64,000 bases of DNA from Chrysemys picta bellii (lineage: Eukaryota; Chordata; Testudines; Emydidae): assembly GCF_011386835.1 (NCBI RefSeq), contig NC_088791.1, forward strand, positions 53,773,498 through 53,837,497. The letters are read 5' to 3'. This document shows, in pieces, positions 25,294 to 37,717 of the stretch. Every line of letters starts with the position of its first letter. Position 1 is the first letter of the stretch. The translations under genes and the position numbers were made by a program. The notes beneath the pieces were generated by a model. The model worked only from the letters and a program-made list of their open reading frames with translations, was not told the DNA's origin and did not search any database.

Positions 25294-26984
25294 CCATCAC
25301 TATTTTCTTTTCTTCCAGATCATTAAGTTCACTTCTTTCTTTCAAACAGCCCTTTAAGCCTTGCTTCCCCTCCTTCTCTATCCAACCTTACTCCTTACTC
25401 TCTCAGCCCCAACTATGGTTGCAATTCCAAAAGGGAAAAGCACACGACCATAAGCACATGAGTAGTACCACTGACTTGTATTTAAAGTTATATATGTGCT
25501 TAACTACCTTGCTGAATCACGACTTACTGCTATCAGCAGTGCTTTGATCAACATACTGCAAGGCCTTTCTTTCAGAGACCTCAGTTTTGTCCTCCTGAGT
25601 CTGCATATCCAGACTATCTTCTCCTGTTACTGCACATCCATGCCATCTCAACCTCAGCCACTTAACTATGCATCTTCATTTGTCCATGCTGCTTGCTTGC
25701 TTGCTCACGCGGCCACTTCAGAAAGCACAATATTTTAATTATCTGGCTAGGGAGATGACTCAGTCCCAGCCTCTACATCTAATCATCTTTTGAGATCTTA
25801 CCCTTCATTCTGTGTGGATGACCTCAGCAAGGCAGTGCAACCCCTTTCTTGGAATCTGTAGCCTAGCTGATGGATTGATATATTGATTATTGATTAATTT
25901 CTTAGACTGCAGTGATCAACAAAGATTCGGTCTCCTGAATAGCTACAGTATCAGGAAAGTTCATACCACTACTATTAGAATAAGAGACCCAAGGAGCACA
26001 TGAGAAGCAACTGCAATTTATCACAAGTCCCTTTGTTATCAAATCCATAAATAGATGAACAATCCCACAAACACTGAAATACAGCACCAGACAAAGAGAC
26101 AGTGCAAAGTGGTTAGCCCTAGGGCTGGCATCACTCACATGTCCTGCTGGGGAACACAAGTGTGTCAGTTATTATCTTCCTCATCAGTTATCATCATTGT
26201 TGCCACCATCATCACCACTGGATATTTTCCTGCCATCATCCCAGGCACACGAGCTGGGATACAGTTTTTATAATGTGTTACGCTGATGCCCACTGGGGAT
26301 TATATATATTTATGACGGTGGTTACAACCTACTTTTCCTTATCTGTATTTTCACACCACACTAAATTTTGGATGCCCCATTTTTCGTAGGCCAGTTTGTC
26401 AGTTCCCCTAATATTCATTAACATTTACATCCCTCAGTCACCATAACAACTTGTGGTTAGCACATTCCTTACACCCTATGTCTGCAGAAATCCCCAAAAT
26501 GTTACAACCAGCCTTAACTGGCCTCTTTTAACTGGTATGTTACAATACATTTTCCCCCAAACATCAGCACTTAATACATCCGTTTACTGTAACAGCACAA
26601 TTTACAAGGTTATTTGTCGGTCAACTAATCATGTCAATGTAGTCCTCAGCCTGAGGCCTTGTTTAGCTACGTTAAATATCTTATAGACCTGAGGTGCTAT
26701 ATTACAACATTAATGAATAAGTATATTTCACCTCTATATCCTAAATCAATCTGAGCTCTTATCCTTGGCTACAAATCATTTCATAGGTTTTTAAATTCTT
26801 CATACCTGTTAGCATATTCAAAATCATGTGAACCAGCAAAATGGTCAGGTTACATTGTCAGTGAATTGTAACTCTCTTCCTGTCACCAGCAGTCCCAAGG
26901 CCCAACCTAAAGTATGTTCCCTCAGGGGCATGAAGTATTTAAGGCCAATCAGAGCAGAGGAAGAAGAGGGTAATTGTGATTAAG
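25294..26984. other. unassigned intergenic DNA
   Basis: No gene recognised. The part around 26240-26710 may be another LTR-like repeat (reverse TGTAATATAGCACC near 26706), but I could not find matching ends. Confidence 0.35.
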
Positions 26985-27175
26985 GAACGGGACTGGGACA
27001 CAGAGGCCTATTCCAATTTCTGCCCCACATTCCCTGTCTGACCTTGTGCAAGTCACTCAACTTCTCTGTGCTTCATTTTTACCAGTTGTAAAATACTTCC
27101 CTGGCCCTCACCTGGAATAAATTCATTAATGTTGTAAGGCACTGAAATGCTAAGGTGATGAGCACTATACAAAAG
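26985..27175 (+). mobile_element. MIR SINE
   Basis: The MIR core and tail are readable in plus orientation: CTGTCTGACCTTGTGCAAGT, CACTCAACTTCTCTGTGCTT, then CCAGTTGTAAAATA and a 3' part with TGTTGTAAGGCACTGAAATG. It is typical of an ancient amniote copy. Confidence 0.85.
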
Positions 27176-27929
27176 TCTATAGATTAAAAACAGTAAGTGG
27201 CTGGTCATTCAGCTCCTGGGTAGTAGAGAATTTTTCCAGACAGCTAAATGTTCCCAGAAAACAAGTAAACTGAGATTTTCAGTTTTCATTATAAGTAAAA
27301 GTATAGACATAGGAGGGGGAAAACAAATGCAGAAGCCTGTGTCACTGTATCACACTGAGAAATTCTCTTTTATGACAGTTTGATGTTCCTCAAAATGTAA
27401 ATGGTATCCTATAATTCTCTGCACATTCATGTATGCCACTTGTGTGTGCTAGTGTCCCTGCCATCTGCTCACCAGCATTAGCTCATGTCAGATCGCTCTC
27501 TTTTTGGAACTGAATAGACTGCAGCTTTCATAAATTTTATCTTGAAAGAAAAAAGATATCCTGTGCAAATAGCTACTTTTTGGTATACATGCGTCAGGAG
27601 TAAAATTCTAAGCTCCTGGGATATACAGTGAGTATATTTTTAGCATCCATGATTGCGTGTGTAAGCTGCATGCAAGCTATTTCTCTGTTAATAGGCCCAA
27701 GAGATGAAGTTTCTTTTCCACTTAAGCCTTTCATGCTGGGAGTGGGATTTTCCCAATGCTACACTTGAAAAGGGATAATACCACGCATCATTTGCTGGAC
27801 CTCCTAAGGCCTGATACCAACTTACGACATGAAGCATTTGAAAATAACAATTGATTTTTTTAAACTTCAATTTCTTATCTTTTTCAGAATAGAATGAGTG
27901 CCTGAAATTCCTTAGAGATATCTCAATTC
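27176..27929. other. unassigned intergenic DNA
   Basis: No feature recognised between the MIR and the CR1. Confidence 0.4.
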
Positions 27930-29010
27930 CATAAGAACGACCCTACTGGATCAGAACAATGGTCCATCTAGTCCAGTATCCCATCTTCCAACAGTGGCCT
28001 TCAGATGCTTCAGAAGGAGTGAACAGAATAGGGCAATTTGTCAAGTGATCCATCCTCTGTCATCCAGTCCCAGCTTCTAGCAGTTAGAGGTTTAGAGACA
28101 TCTAGAGCATGGGTTTGTGACCCTGACCATCTTGGCTAATAGCCATTGTTGGACCTATCCTCCATGAACTTATTCAATTCTTTTTTTAACCCAGTTATAC
28201 TTTTTGGCCTTCACAACATCCCCTGGCAACAAATTCCACAGGTTGACTTTGAGCTTTGTCAAGAAATACTTCCTTACGTTTGTTTTAAACCTGCAGTCTA
28301 CTAATTTCATTGGATGACCCGTCAATAGTGTGTTATATGAAGGGATAGATAATATTTCCTTATTCACTTTCTCCATACTATTCATGATTTTATAGACCTC
28401 TATCAGATCCCCCCTTATTTGTCTCTTGTCTAAACTGAAAAGACCCAGTCTTTTTAATTTCTCCTCATATGGAAGCTGTTCCAGACCCCTAATTATTTTT
28501 GTTGCCCTTCTCTGTACCTTTTCCATTTCTAATATATCTTTTATGAGATGGATGACCAGAACTGTATGCAATATTCAAGGTGTGTGTGAACCATGGATTT
28601 AGATAGTGTCATTATGATATTTTCTCTCTTATTATTTATCCCTTCTTAATGGTTCCTAACATTCTGTTAGCTTTTTTGACTGCTGCTGCACATTGAGCAG
28701 AGATGTTTTCAGAGAATTATCCACAGTGACTCCACAATCTCTTTCTGGAGTGGTAAGAGCTAATGTAGACCCCATAATTTTGTGTGTATAAATGGGATTA
28801 TGTGTTCCAATGTGAATTACTTTGTATTTATCAGCATTCCATTTCCTCTGCCATTTTGGTGCCCAGTTACCAGTTCAGTAAGCTCCCTTTGTAACTCCTC
28901 GCACTCAGCTTTAGATTTAACTATTTTCAGTAATTTTGCTTCATCTGCAAACTTTGCCACCTCGCTGTTTACCCCTTTTTCCAGATCATTTATGAATATG
29001 TTTCTTCCAT
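27930..29010 (-). mobile_element. CR1 LINE 3' part
   Basis: The minus-strand frame 28170-28571 shows the CR1 C-terminal region: [40 protein letters not shown] and a FLTKLKVNLWNLLPGDVV block. The text continues with frameshifts upstream to about 29010 and downstream through the tail to 27930 (GACCCTACTGGATCAGAACA). It is broken and 5'-truncated. Confidence 0.85.
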
Positions 29011-30489
29011 GTCAAAATGAACTGCATATGGAGGGCCAGATCCTGCACAAATCTGTGTGCTGTATAAGACAGTGCATAGTGGTTTTGCAACCTACATAAC
29101 ATATGTGAACAGGCTTTTGCAGGGACATAGCTTCTATCACAATATGCTCCAGCTTATCCCCTATATAACTTGCCATTGCTTCTCACCACATACAAACATA
29201 AAGAGAGAGTGTTGTGACCAGGTAACAGTGTCGGTGATTCACATCTTGTCAACAATCTAAGTGGTGTGACAACAATTATCAAACAGAAGCAGTTAACAAA
29301 ACTGCTGTCTTAGAGGCAGGAGAATGAGGAGCCAGAGCAGACATGTGGAGTAGACCAATGGACCCAGACTGCAGTGTGCCATTGCAAGCAATAAGGCTGC
29401 AGGAACCTAACTGTAAGACAGTTATTGTTCTGTTAGCAACAGATGTCATGTGTCTGAAAGACAAGGACCTATGTCATCAATGCAAGATGCCATGTGTCAC
29501 CAGGCCAATGATGCATACAGTATGTGGGCACCAAACAGAAGCAGCCTCACCACACAGTCCCAGGAAGTCACAGGGATGAACAGACATGGAAAATGGTCAC
29601 GCCAACAGTCCTATTGAGGTAGGTCAAGAGTGGTGGAAGAGAACAGAAGCTGCCAATAACCACCAGCCGCCCGCCCCCCCCCCCCCCACACACACACACA
29701 CTATCTACAAGCCATTAACATACAGGGAACATGGGCCTTGACAGACAGACACAACCAACAACTCTTGTGCTTGCCTACTGTTTGGGAAGGATAATAGAGA
29801 GAATCATCCTCCCCCATCCCCTTCACACTCCCACACTTCTATGGCACAAAGCAGCTGGAAAATCAGAATAAACAGCTACATGGGGGTTTCCCTAGCGTAA
29901 CAGCTGGCTGTATATCTCTCATTCCTCCTGACCTCCAACAGAGGGGCTGTGGCCAGCATGCTGCTCCAGTCTGGCAGTCCCAGCTCCTAGAACAGCCCCT
30001 TGGGAATAGTTGCAACTGGGTGCATCTTAGAGCAGCCCTGAGGCTGTTTTACATTGTCCTGTGGCCTGAACCAGCCACCAGCTTGTTGGAGTGAAAGGGC
30101 TCCCAAAAAGCAGAACAGAGACACCTTTGCATCACCTCACCCCTGTGTTGCACGGGGCACTTAATGAATGTGTTTGAGGATATGGACCTTTCCATACAAT
30201 TTAATTTCAGAGCTGGAATTCACAAACTTGAGAAAAAGCAAGGCTGATAAACAAAATGTTGCCAAGCCCTTAGTTACAGCAGCACAGTCAAATAAACACC
30301 AGACTAATTTTAAAAAAGCAAAAAAGTCCTTTTAGAGGTTTTAGAGCTGAATTCTCCCCACCCAAGGAACAAATGAGAAACTCAGATGGTTGTTTAATAG
30401 TCTATTCATGCTCACAGCAGGGTAGAGCAAAGTTATTTAGCACAAGTGCTTCTCTAATTGTGCAATACAATTGGGGAAACATCAACCTT
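29011..30489. other. unassigned DNA with a poly-C/CA tract
   Basis: No gene recognised. At about 29668-29701 there is a run of C followed by a CA microsatellite. Confidence 0.5.
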
Positions 30490-30499
30490 GTTCAATGGC

Positions 30500-31536
30500 C
30501 CTCAAACTGCTCGAAAACCATCCAAAGCAGTGCGGACCGACGCATGTTCATTTTCACTATCTGAGTCAGATGCCACCAGCAGAAGGTTGATTTTCTTTTT
30601 TGGTGGTTCGGGTTCTGTAGTTTCCACATCAGAGTGTTGCTCCTTTAAGACTTCTGAAAGCATGCTCCACACCTCGTCCCTCTCAGATTTTGGAAGGCAC
30701 TTCAGATGCTTAAATCTTGGGTTAAGTGCTGTAGCTATCTTTAGAAATCTCATATTGGTACTTTCTTTGCGTTTTGTCAAATCTGCAGTGAAAGTGTTCT
30801 TAAAATGAACAACATGTGCTGGGTTATCATCCAAGACTGCTATAACATGAAATATGTGGCAGAATGTGGGTAAAACAGAGCAAGGGACATAAAATTCTCC
30901 CCCAAGGAGTTCAGTCACAAATGTAATTAATGCATTATTTTTTAACGAGTGTCATCAAAGCATGAAGAAGCATATGAATGTTTAGCATATCTGGCACGTA
31001 AATACCTGGCTACAAAAGTGCCATGCAAATGCCTGTTCTCACTTTCTGGTGACATTGTAAATAAGAAGAGCGCAACACTATCTCCTGTAAATGTAAACAA
31101 ACTTGTTTGTCTTAGCAATTGGCTGAACAAGAAGTGGGACTGAACAGAATTGTAGCCTCTGAAGTTTTACCTTGTTCTGGTTTTGAGTGCAGTTATGTAA
31201 CAAAAAAAAATCTACATTTGTAAATTGCACTTTCAGGACAAAGATTGCACTACAGTACTTGTATAAGGTGAATTGAAAAATACTATTTCTTCTGTTTATC
31301 ATTTTTACAGTGCAAATATTTGTAATCAAAATATACACTTTGATTTCAATTACAACACAGAATACAAGATATATATGAAAATGTAGAAAAACATCCAAAA
31401 TATTTAATAAATTTCAATTGGTAGTCTCTTATTTAACAATGCAATTAAAACTGTTATTAATCACAATTAAGTCTTTTAATTGTGATTAATTTTTGAGTTA
31501 ATTGTGTGATTTAACTGCGATTAATTGACAGCCCTG
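30500..31536. pseudogene. decayed hAT transposon (ZBED1-like transposase) with an inverted segment
   Basis: Two adjacent parts of one hAT transposase face opposite ways. The minus-strand frame 30502-30918 (138 codons) shows the region before the C-terminal domain, including RFLKIATALNPRFKHLK and SERDEVWSML, followed by an acidic patch. The plus-strand frame 30949-31143 then shows the C-terminal dimerisation domain (HEEAYECLAYLARKYLA, CLFSLSGDIVNKKSATLSP, KLVCLSNWLNKK). The 3' non-coding part continues on the plus strand to a terminal CAGCCCTG at 31529-31536. The N-terminal BED finger and catalytic region are absent, so it is inactive. Confidence 0.8.
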
Positions 31537-31733
31537 CCTGAAGCACATTTGTGCATGTGTTAAGGTGGTTGACAATAATAGTGTAAAAGCTACATAAACA
31601 GATATACTCCTATTCTCCACAAAGACTGTGAAGAGAATGAAAGATATCATGGGTTTTCAAGAGATACAGTAAGTATTGTGAATATTTAGGCTTGCTAGGG
31701 CTCCTTTCAAACAGGGGTGATATGAATTGATCT

Positions 31734-32012
31734 GCAAAAAGAACAGGAGTACTTGTGGCACCTTAAAAAGAAGAACAGGAGTACTTGTGGCACCTTAGAG
31801 ACTAACAAATTTATTAGAGCATAAGCTTTCGTGGACTACAGCCCACTTCTTCGGATCCACTTTTTGCGGATACAGACTAACACGGCTGGTACTCTGAAAC
31901 CTGTCATTGTGGCACCTTAGAGACTAACAAATTTATTAGTTAGTCTCTAAGGTGCCACAAGTACTCCTGTTCTTTTTGCGGATACAGACTAACACAGCTG
32001 CTACTCTGAACC
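31734..32012. repeat. rearranged SINE-like insertion with 12-bp target duplication
   Basis: ATGAATTGATCT is found at 31722-31733 and 32013-32024. Between them are several partial copies of one unit (GAACAGGAGTACTTGTGGCA, GAGACTAACAAATTTATTAG) in both orientations and two copies of the end GATACAGACTAACAC. The right edge, read on the minus strand, begins with the head (AGCAGCTGTGTTAGTCTG). The single pair of duplications implies one insertion event. Confidence 0.7.
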
Positions 32013-32304
32013 ATGAATTGATCTAATATTTATGGGAGTGTCATCTGATTGGCTAGCAATTATTTTTTCACCATGCTTTGGGGCTAGAGACATGGAGTGT
32101 GGACTCCTCTAAACTGGCTTGTAGAAAAGGCACAAAAAAACCTCATTTACCCAAAGTGCCTGTACAAACCCTGTGCTTTACTTTTCAAGAAAATAAATTA
32201 TAACTATATGGGGTTTGATTCTGCTCACTTGGCTCAAGTAGGTAATCCCACTGATTCAGATTGGACTACTTGTGCGAGTACAGCAAACGGGATTAGCACC
32301 TTAG

Positions 32305-32495
32305 AGTAAATAATGTGATGAGCTGGGTAAAACCTTGTTATGAATTTAGTTAAACCCCATTGAGATTGATGTGTAATTGAAGGGTGAGTTCACATCCAAT
32401 TGTGAGCATAAGCCGTCTTCTAAGACTCCCCCCAAGTCTCAGAATGTAGCTGTGGGAGTTGAGGCTGGAAAAGTTACTGCAGAGGTGAATCCCCC
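32305..32495. repeat. left part of a repeat interrupted by an LTR
   Basis: A segment with TTAAACCCCATTGAGATTGA recurs in diverged form at about 34115-34215 (AAACCCATTCCCATTGAGAT). This suggests direct repeats about 1.8 kb apart, with the solo LTR at 32496-33784 inserted between them. The family is not identified. Confidence 0.35.
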
Positions 32496-33784
32496 TGTTA
32501 CAGATTGTCATCACCGGGGTGCAGTCTGGGAGCCATGGGAACCACTGCACCCCTCTAAGACACACTGGGAGCTGCGGGCGACCGTGCCTGTGGACAGTCA
32601 ATGTAAACAAACTGTCTCGCAGCCCACCAGCGGATTACCCTGACGGGCTGCGTGCAGCCCGCGGGCCACAGATTGCCCACCACTGGTTTGGAGACACAGC
32701 CAGCCTCGCCAGGCCCTGTTATCACCCAACACAACAGCAGGTGGTGCCACACACCCAAACTGAATTACGTTAGTACTGTACCAAAGCCACTCAGGACAAA
32801 CAGCCAACTTCCCAACTCCCCCCGCCTTGCACCCCTGCGAGGCTATAAACCCAGAATTATACCGTCTTATACTGGACAGGGATCTGTACAAGGTATGCAC
32901 ATTAATAAAGTTTGCCATCCCCTCGATGTGGGAAGGATATGCAAATTCTGTGTTAACCAAGCTGAGATTTTTCCTTAGGCACTTCATTCAGAGGCACACT
33001 GGTTTAGATAAAGCAAAAAACAAATGTCTTTAACTATAAGATAGATTTTAAGTGATTATAAGTGATAGCAAACAAATCAAAGCATATTACCTAGCAAATA
33101 AACAAAACACAAACTAAGCCTAACATATTAGATAGATTGGTTATGAATTAGCAATTTCTCATCCTGGCTGGAGATACAAGCAGTCCACCAGGTTTCCATA
33201 CACAGGTTTTTAGCCTGGGACCAGCACTTCCCCCAGTTCAGTCTTTGTTCCTCAGGTTTTTCCAGGAGTTCTCTTGTGTGGGGCGTGAGGCCTCCAGATG
33301 ATGTCACACCCCTCCTTATATAGCTTTACCATATGGCGGGAACCCTTTGTTCCAAATCCAGACCAGGTTTGTGGAAAAATACAGGTATCAAAATGGAGTT
33401 CAGTGTCATGTGGTCTGGTCACATGCCCTTTCATGCCCTGCTGAGTCATAGCAACCATTACTTACAGGCTGGCTGGAGCATTCTCAGAAAGGCTAAACTC
33501 TTCCATGGTCCATTGTCTTTGCTAATGGCCATCAGCACTGTCTAGCTTCTTCATTGTTGTGGTGTTTTCCAGAGTAAGCTCATTTGAAATACAGGTACAT
33601 AGTCAATATTCATACCTTCAGATACAAAAATGATACATGCATACAACTAGGATAATCATAATAAGCAAATCATAACTTTTCCAATGACACCTTACATGAT
33701 CCATCTTCTACAAAATGCATCATAATTATGACATAATCATATCATAATAATACCACTATGATGAATATGGGGTGTAATGTCACA
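32496..33784. mobile_element. solo LTR with CCCCC duplication and nested MITE piece
   Basis: It begins TGTTACAGATTG and ends TAATGTCACA, with CCCCC on both sides (32491-32495 and 33785-33789). Internal blocks such as GATAGATTTTAAGTGATTAT are shared with the LTR at 59804-60876, so these are related families. A foreign stretch at about 32570-32690 (GGGCTGCGTGCAGCCCGCGG to CCACCACTG) looks like a piece of a hAT MITE. Confidence 0.65.
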
Positions 33785-33789
33785 CCCCC

Positions 33790-35599
33790 ATTTGAACAGA
33801 ATGGGCAGGGCCTGTTTTAGCCATCAAATTCCACGGAAAGAATAGGCGTTCCTCAGGGGCCAACTGAAAGGGGCCCCTCGCTGATGGCTGAAAGGCAATC
33901 TAGAGAGAGAAACCCAAAAGGAAGGAAGGAATAATGGTTCTATGTTGGCGATGTGAAACTATCTTGACAGAGACAATGTAAATAGTTATATTGTATCACT
34001 TGTAATTTGTTAAATTCTTCCTTTAATTTTTGTTTGGGATGATTTGGGTTTCCACATTTTAGGTCTCATCAGGATGACCATTGAAACTGAAGTGGGGAGT
34101 ATTATTAAGTATTAGGTGAAATCTTGTGATGGGTTAAGTTAAACCCATTCCCATTGAGATTGGTAGGTGGTGGCTTATGCTTACAGTTATGTTAACTGAA
34201 TGATGAGTTCATGCTTAATCTTTGTCAACAGCAGAAATTTGTGTCTCACAAGTCTTTAAATTTCCACATTCCCACTACCAAAAGCAAAAATTCTAAAGTG
34301 ATCATAATACAGAAGCATATAATTCTAAAAACAAGCTTTAGAAAGTGGGGGCGGGGGAACAGTCCTATCCTATTACATTGTAATCTCTTATTATAGTCAC
34401 TTAACATTTTTAATAAAAGACATTTTACTAAATAGAATATTTATTACATGTGATAACTTCAGAGTGCAATGTTAATTAATAGGGATGGTCAGAAGATTTT
34501 AACATTTCTGGGGAAAAATGGAGAAGAGGCATTTGGGAAAACATTCTCAAATTTTGCTTTCAATTTTCAACCTTTAGTGTTGATTGGAATAAAGGTGCCT
34601 CTTCCATTATTTCATTGTCAGAGTCAAGAACATGGTGAAACATTTGAAATTAGTTTAATAACCACTTTGACAGCTGCATCAACTACACCCTGATAATTAT
34701 CTAAGTATTTTTGTAATTTCAGTGCATATCGCATCTATATATTTTCAGTTGGTTGCATACTTAACCCATGGAAAGTAGGTACTTCATCTCCAGAGATATC
34801 CATTAATTAACATACTCCAGTAGGCTAAAAAAGTGCAAGTTGTGCAAACTGTACCAACTCACAAAATTAAATTCAACAAAGAAACACAAAATCAACATTT
34901 ATTCATGATAAATATGTAATATTTCATTATAAAATGGACTTAAATACTGAGGAACAAATCAGTTTGTAGTGTAACAGCATTCTTAGGGCAGCCTTTTTTG
35001 CCCCCTAATGTTTTATAGAAAACACACAGCTAAAATACTGTTTTTTCTTTTGATCTACGTCTCAAGTGAATTCCTTATTCACACCAGTGAATTCTTTTTT
35101 AATTAAGAGTGTCATCACAGTTTTGAGTTCAATAGAATTAGCCTAATTTTGCATTTATGATATTCCACTTGACTCCTTTGATTTAAAGAAAAAAACCTTT
35201 ATTAACTGAGAAACTGAACCATATGAATTAAAATATAAATCAGCTATTCATTCTAATTGGCTTCTACTTTATTTTGCATTCTACTGAGTGATAAAGATTT
35301 GAGGAGAATAATGTAACTTTTATGGTATCCTAAATTAACTAGAAACAAAATTCAGCTTATAGTCAAATCTGGTTTAAGTTACAAGTGAAAGAGTTTATTT
35401 GTCTCACTCTTAACCTATCATAATCCTTAGCATATGTCCAAGAGAATCATCAGATAATGTGGTCCAGGTCTCAGTTTCTACTAGAATGAAACCAACTCAA
35501 ATGGTATACAGGTGTGGGAGGTCAGAAGTGAAGGTCATTTGCACAACTATGTTCCGTGGATCTTAGGTCTGCACAAACTATTTCTAATTATTAACCTCT
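33790..35599. other. unassigned intergenic DNA
   Basis: Contains the second direct-repeat segment near 34115-34215. No gene recognised. Confidence 0.4.
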
Positions 35600-36016
35600 G
35601 ACTTGTGTATGTATCAGAAGTCCCAAAAAGCTAGGAGTTGGTTTGGTGCCTTTGTGGCTGCCAACTCCCCCCCACCAGTGATTCATCCCGTCCGCTGGCA
35701 GCCCCACCAATCAACTCCTCCCCCTACCTCCCAGCGCCTCCCACCCGTCACAATCAGCTGTTCCGCAGCGTACAGGAGGCGCTTGGGGGGAGGAACGAGA
35801 GCCAGGCATGCTCAGGGGAAGCGGTGGAACTGAGCAGGAAGAGGTGGGGCGGGGATGGAGTGGGGGCAGGAAGAGATAGTGTGTGGGTGTGGGCTTGGGA
35901 GGTGGGTGGGGGTGGAGCAGTGGCGGGAAGAGGCGGGTCGGGAGTGGGGATTTGGGGGAAAGGGGTGGGTGGGGGCGGGGCCTGGGGCGGAGCAGGGTGT
36001 TGACCACCCCTGGGAC
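35600..36016. repeat. GC-rich MITE-like repeat
   Basis: A patch with C-rich left and G-rich right halves (GCCAACTCCCCC ... GGGGCGGGGCCTGGGG), resembling the GC-rich non-autonomous hAT elements elsewhere in the window. Terminal repeats and a duplication were not established. The long frames here are compositional. Confidence 0.45.
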
Positions 36017-37182
36017 TCAGAGGAAGCCAGTGCCTCTGCCTGTAGTTCAGTATCCGGTACTGATATCCTTCTCTATTGGGCATGTCTAGGGAAGGATGTG
36101 TTGCATATTACCTAAAAATGCTTCTATTTGATTAAAGCCCAGAAGCATCAATGGGCTCTGAAAGGAGTAATATATAGGTGGAGCTGGTAGCACTGCCTGT
36201 ACTTAAGGTTGCTATTATAAGTGTAAAATTTCCCATTTCCTATTATAAGACCCTGTTGTCAGTTGCTTATAGCTTCACTAAGCTTTAATCATTTGGGCTG
36301 AAATTTTCCACGCTGAATAGCTGATTCAGGCTGAATTTTTTCTGGGAAAGTTTCAGCAAAAATGGTTCAGCCATTTCTGATAAAGAGATTAGAGAAAAAA
36401 TACTTTGTTTTGCTATGTTAAAAACATTGTTGCAATTCCTTCAGCAAGAAGCTCTAGGGCCACCATGTTTTAAAAGAAAAACTTGAAATTTGGCAGGAGT
36501 ACTGCCCAGGTCTCAGGGCCTTTGCTGTTCAAGTAAAAAAATTTGGCCAGGTTATAAATCTTTAAAAAAAAATTGCAGTTCACATATGTTCAGTAGAGAC
36601 TTGTTAGAATTTGGCAGATAAATTCTCCAAAGATTCCCTGTGAACGGCGCATGCTCCATCCTGAGGCTGCAGGGGCTGAACGGCACTTTCTCGCCAATAG
36701 CTGATCCCAGTTGCTGTAGGCCACATATAATTAAAATCTGTATCCTAATGCATATGCATAAAGGTGCTGAATTAAGGTTGCACAGGAAATCTTAACTCTG
36801 GCATTTCCTAACTTTCGAGTGCTTGACTTTGTAACTGTAAATCTCTGTTACAAGTGATCTATGTGTAATTACTATATGAATCTATATAGTCTGTGTGTAA
36901 ACATAAGAACCAAAATACCACAATGGAGTTTCTAGTCCCCTTTTCTGCAGCAAATGCATCACACCTCCAGCTACAGTGGCACGTAGAAGAAAATCAGGAC
37001 TCCTTACTTTTCTTTGCTAGCATATTTTTTTAAAACCGATAGTTCAGCTTCATTATTGCTGAGCACATGCCAGCTCAAAAGCTGATGCTGAATCCTTCTT
37101 CTAAATAAAAGACCAAGAATCACATCACCACCAGATTGAAAGTTGGACAGAATGCATCAATAAGTCATGTGTCCAGATTATG
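36017..37182. other. unassigned DNA
   Basis: No gene recognised. The AT-rich patch near 36290-36480 resembles those at 16431 and 42200. Confidence 0.4.
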
Positions 37183-37190
37183 ACTGTACT

Positions 37191-37658
37191 CATGGGTGGT
37201 GGGTATAATAGGCCAAGGGAAGCTAAGCCTCCCCTAACCCAGCCCATGGCCCCATGCATGCTCCACCCCAAGGCTCCATCCTCATTCCCCCTCTCTCCCA
37301 AAGCCAGTGAGGGCTAAGCTCAGACAGGCAGCCTGGATCTCGGGGCTTAGCCGGATGGTGGCTCAAGCGAGTCTGGTGGCCTGGGGTGGCTCAGGCCAGC
37401 CCAGGGGTCAGGGCAGCCAATAGCCCAAGGGTCGGCCCTAGGGCCAGCCGTCTGGTGGACCGGGGCTCAGGGCAGCTGGGGCAGGCAGTTCAGTGCTCCA
37501 GGTGGTTCAGCCAGGGCTCCTTCGGCCATGAGGGGCGGGGGCTCAGGGCTCCAGCAGGCGAGGGGGATAGAAGGGGTGGGTTAGGGGTGGGGCTTCAGGT
37601 GGAAGAGGTGGAGCTGGGGGTCTAGCCTCCCCAAGGTGGGGTTCATGCGCTGCCCATG
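37191..37658. mobile_element. GC-rich hAT-type MITE
   Basis: Ends CATGGGTGGTG and the inverse of CATGGGCAGCG flank a 468-bp GC-rich non-coding element. ACTGTACT (37183-37190) and ACTATACT (37659-37666) are a near-perfect 8-bp duplication, as expected for hAT. Confidence 0.65.
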
Positions 37659-37717
37659 ACTATACTTGCCAGAAGATTTGTACTTCTCTGTGATAAAGTG
37701 CAGTTTTTGCCTAGGGT

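Noticed and set aside
26240..26709. Possible LTR-like repeat
   Set aside because: Ends and flanking duplication could not be identified.
35603..36115. Long GC-rich frames on both strands
   Set aside because: Compositional artefacts of a G-rich MITE-like repeat.
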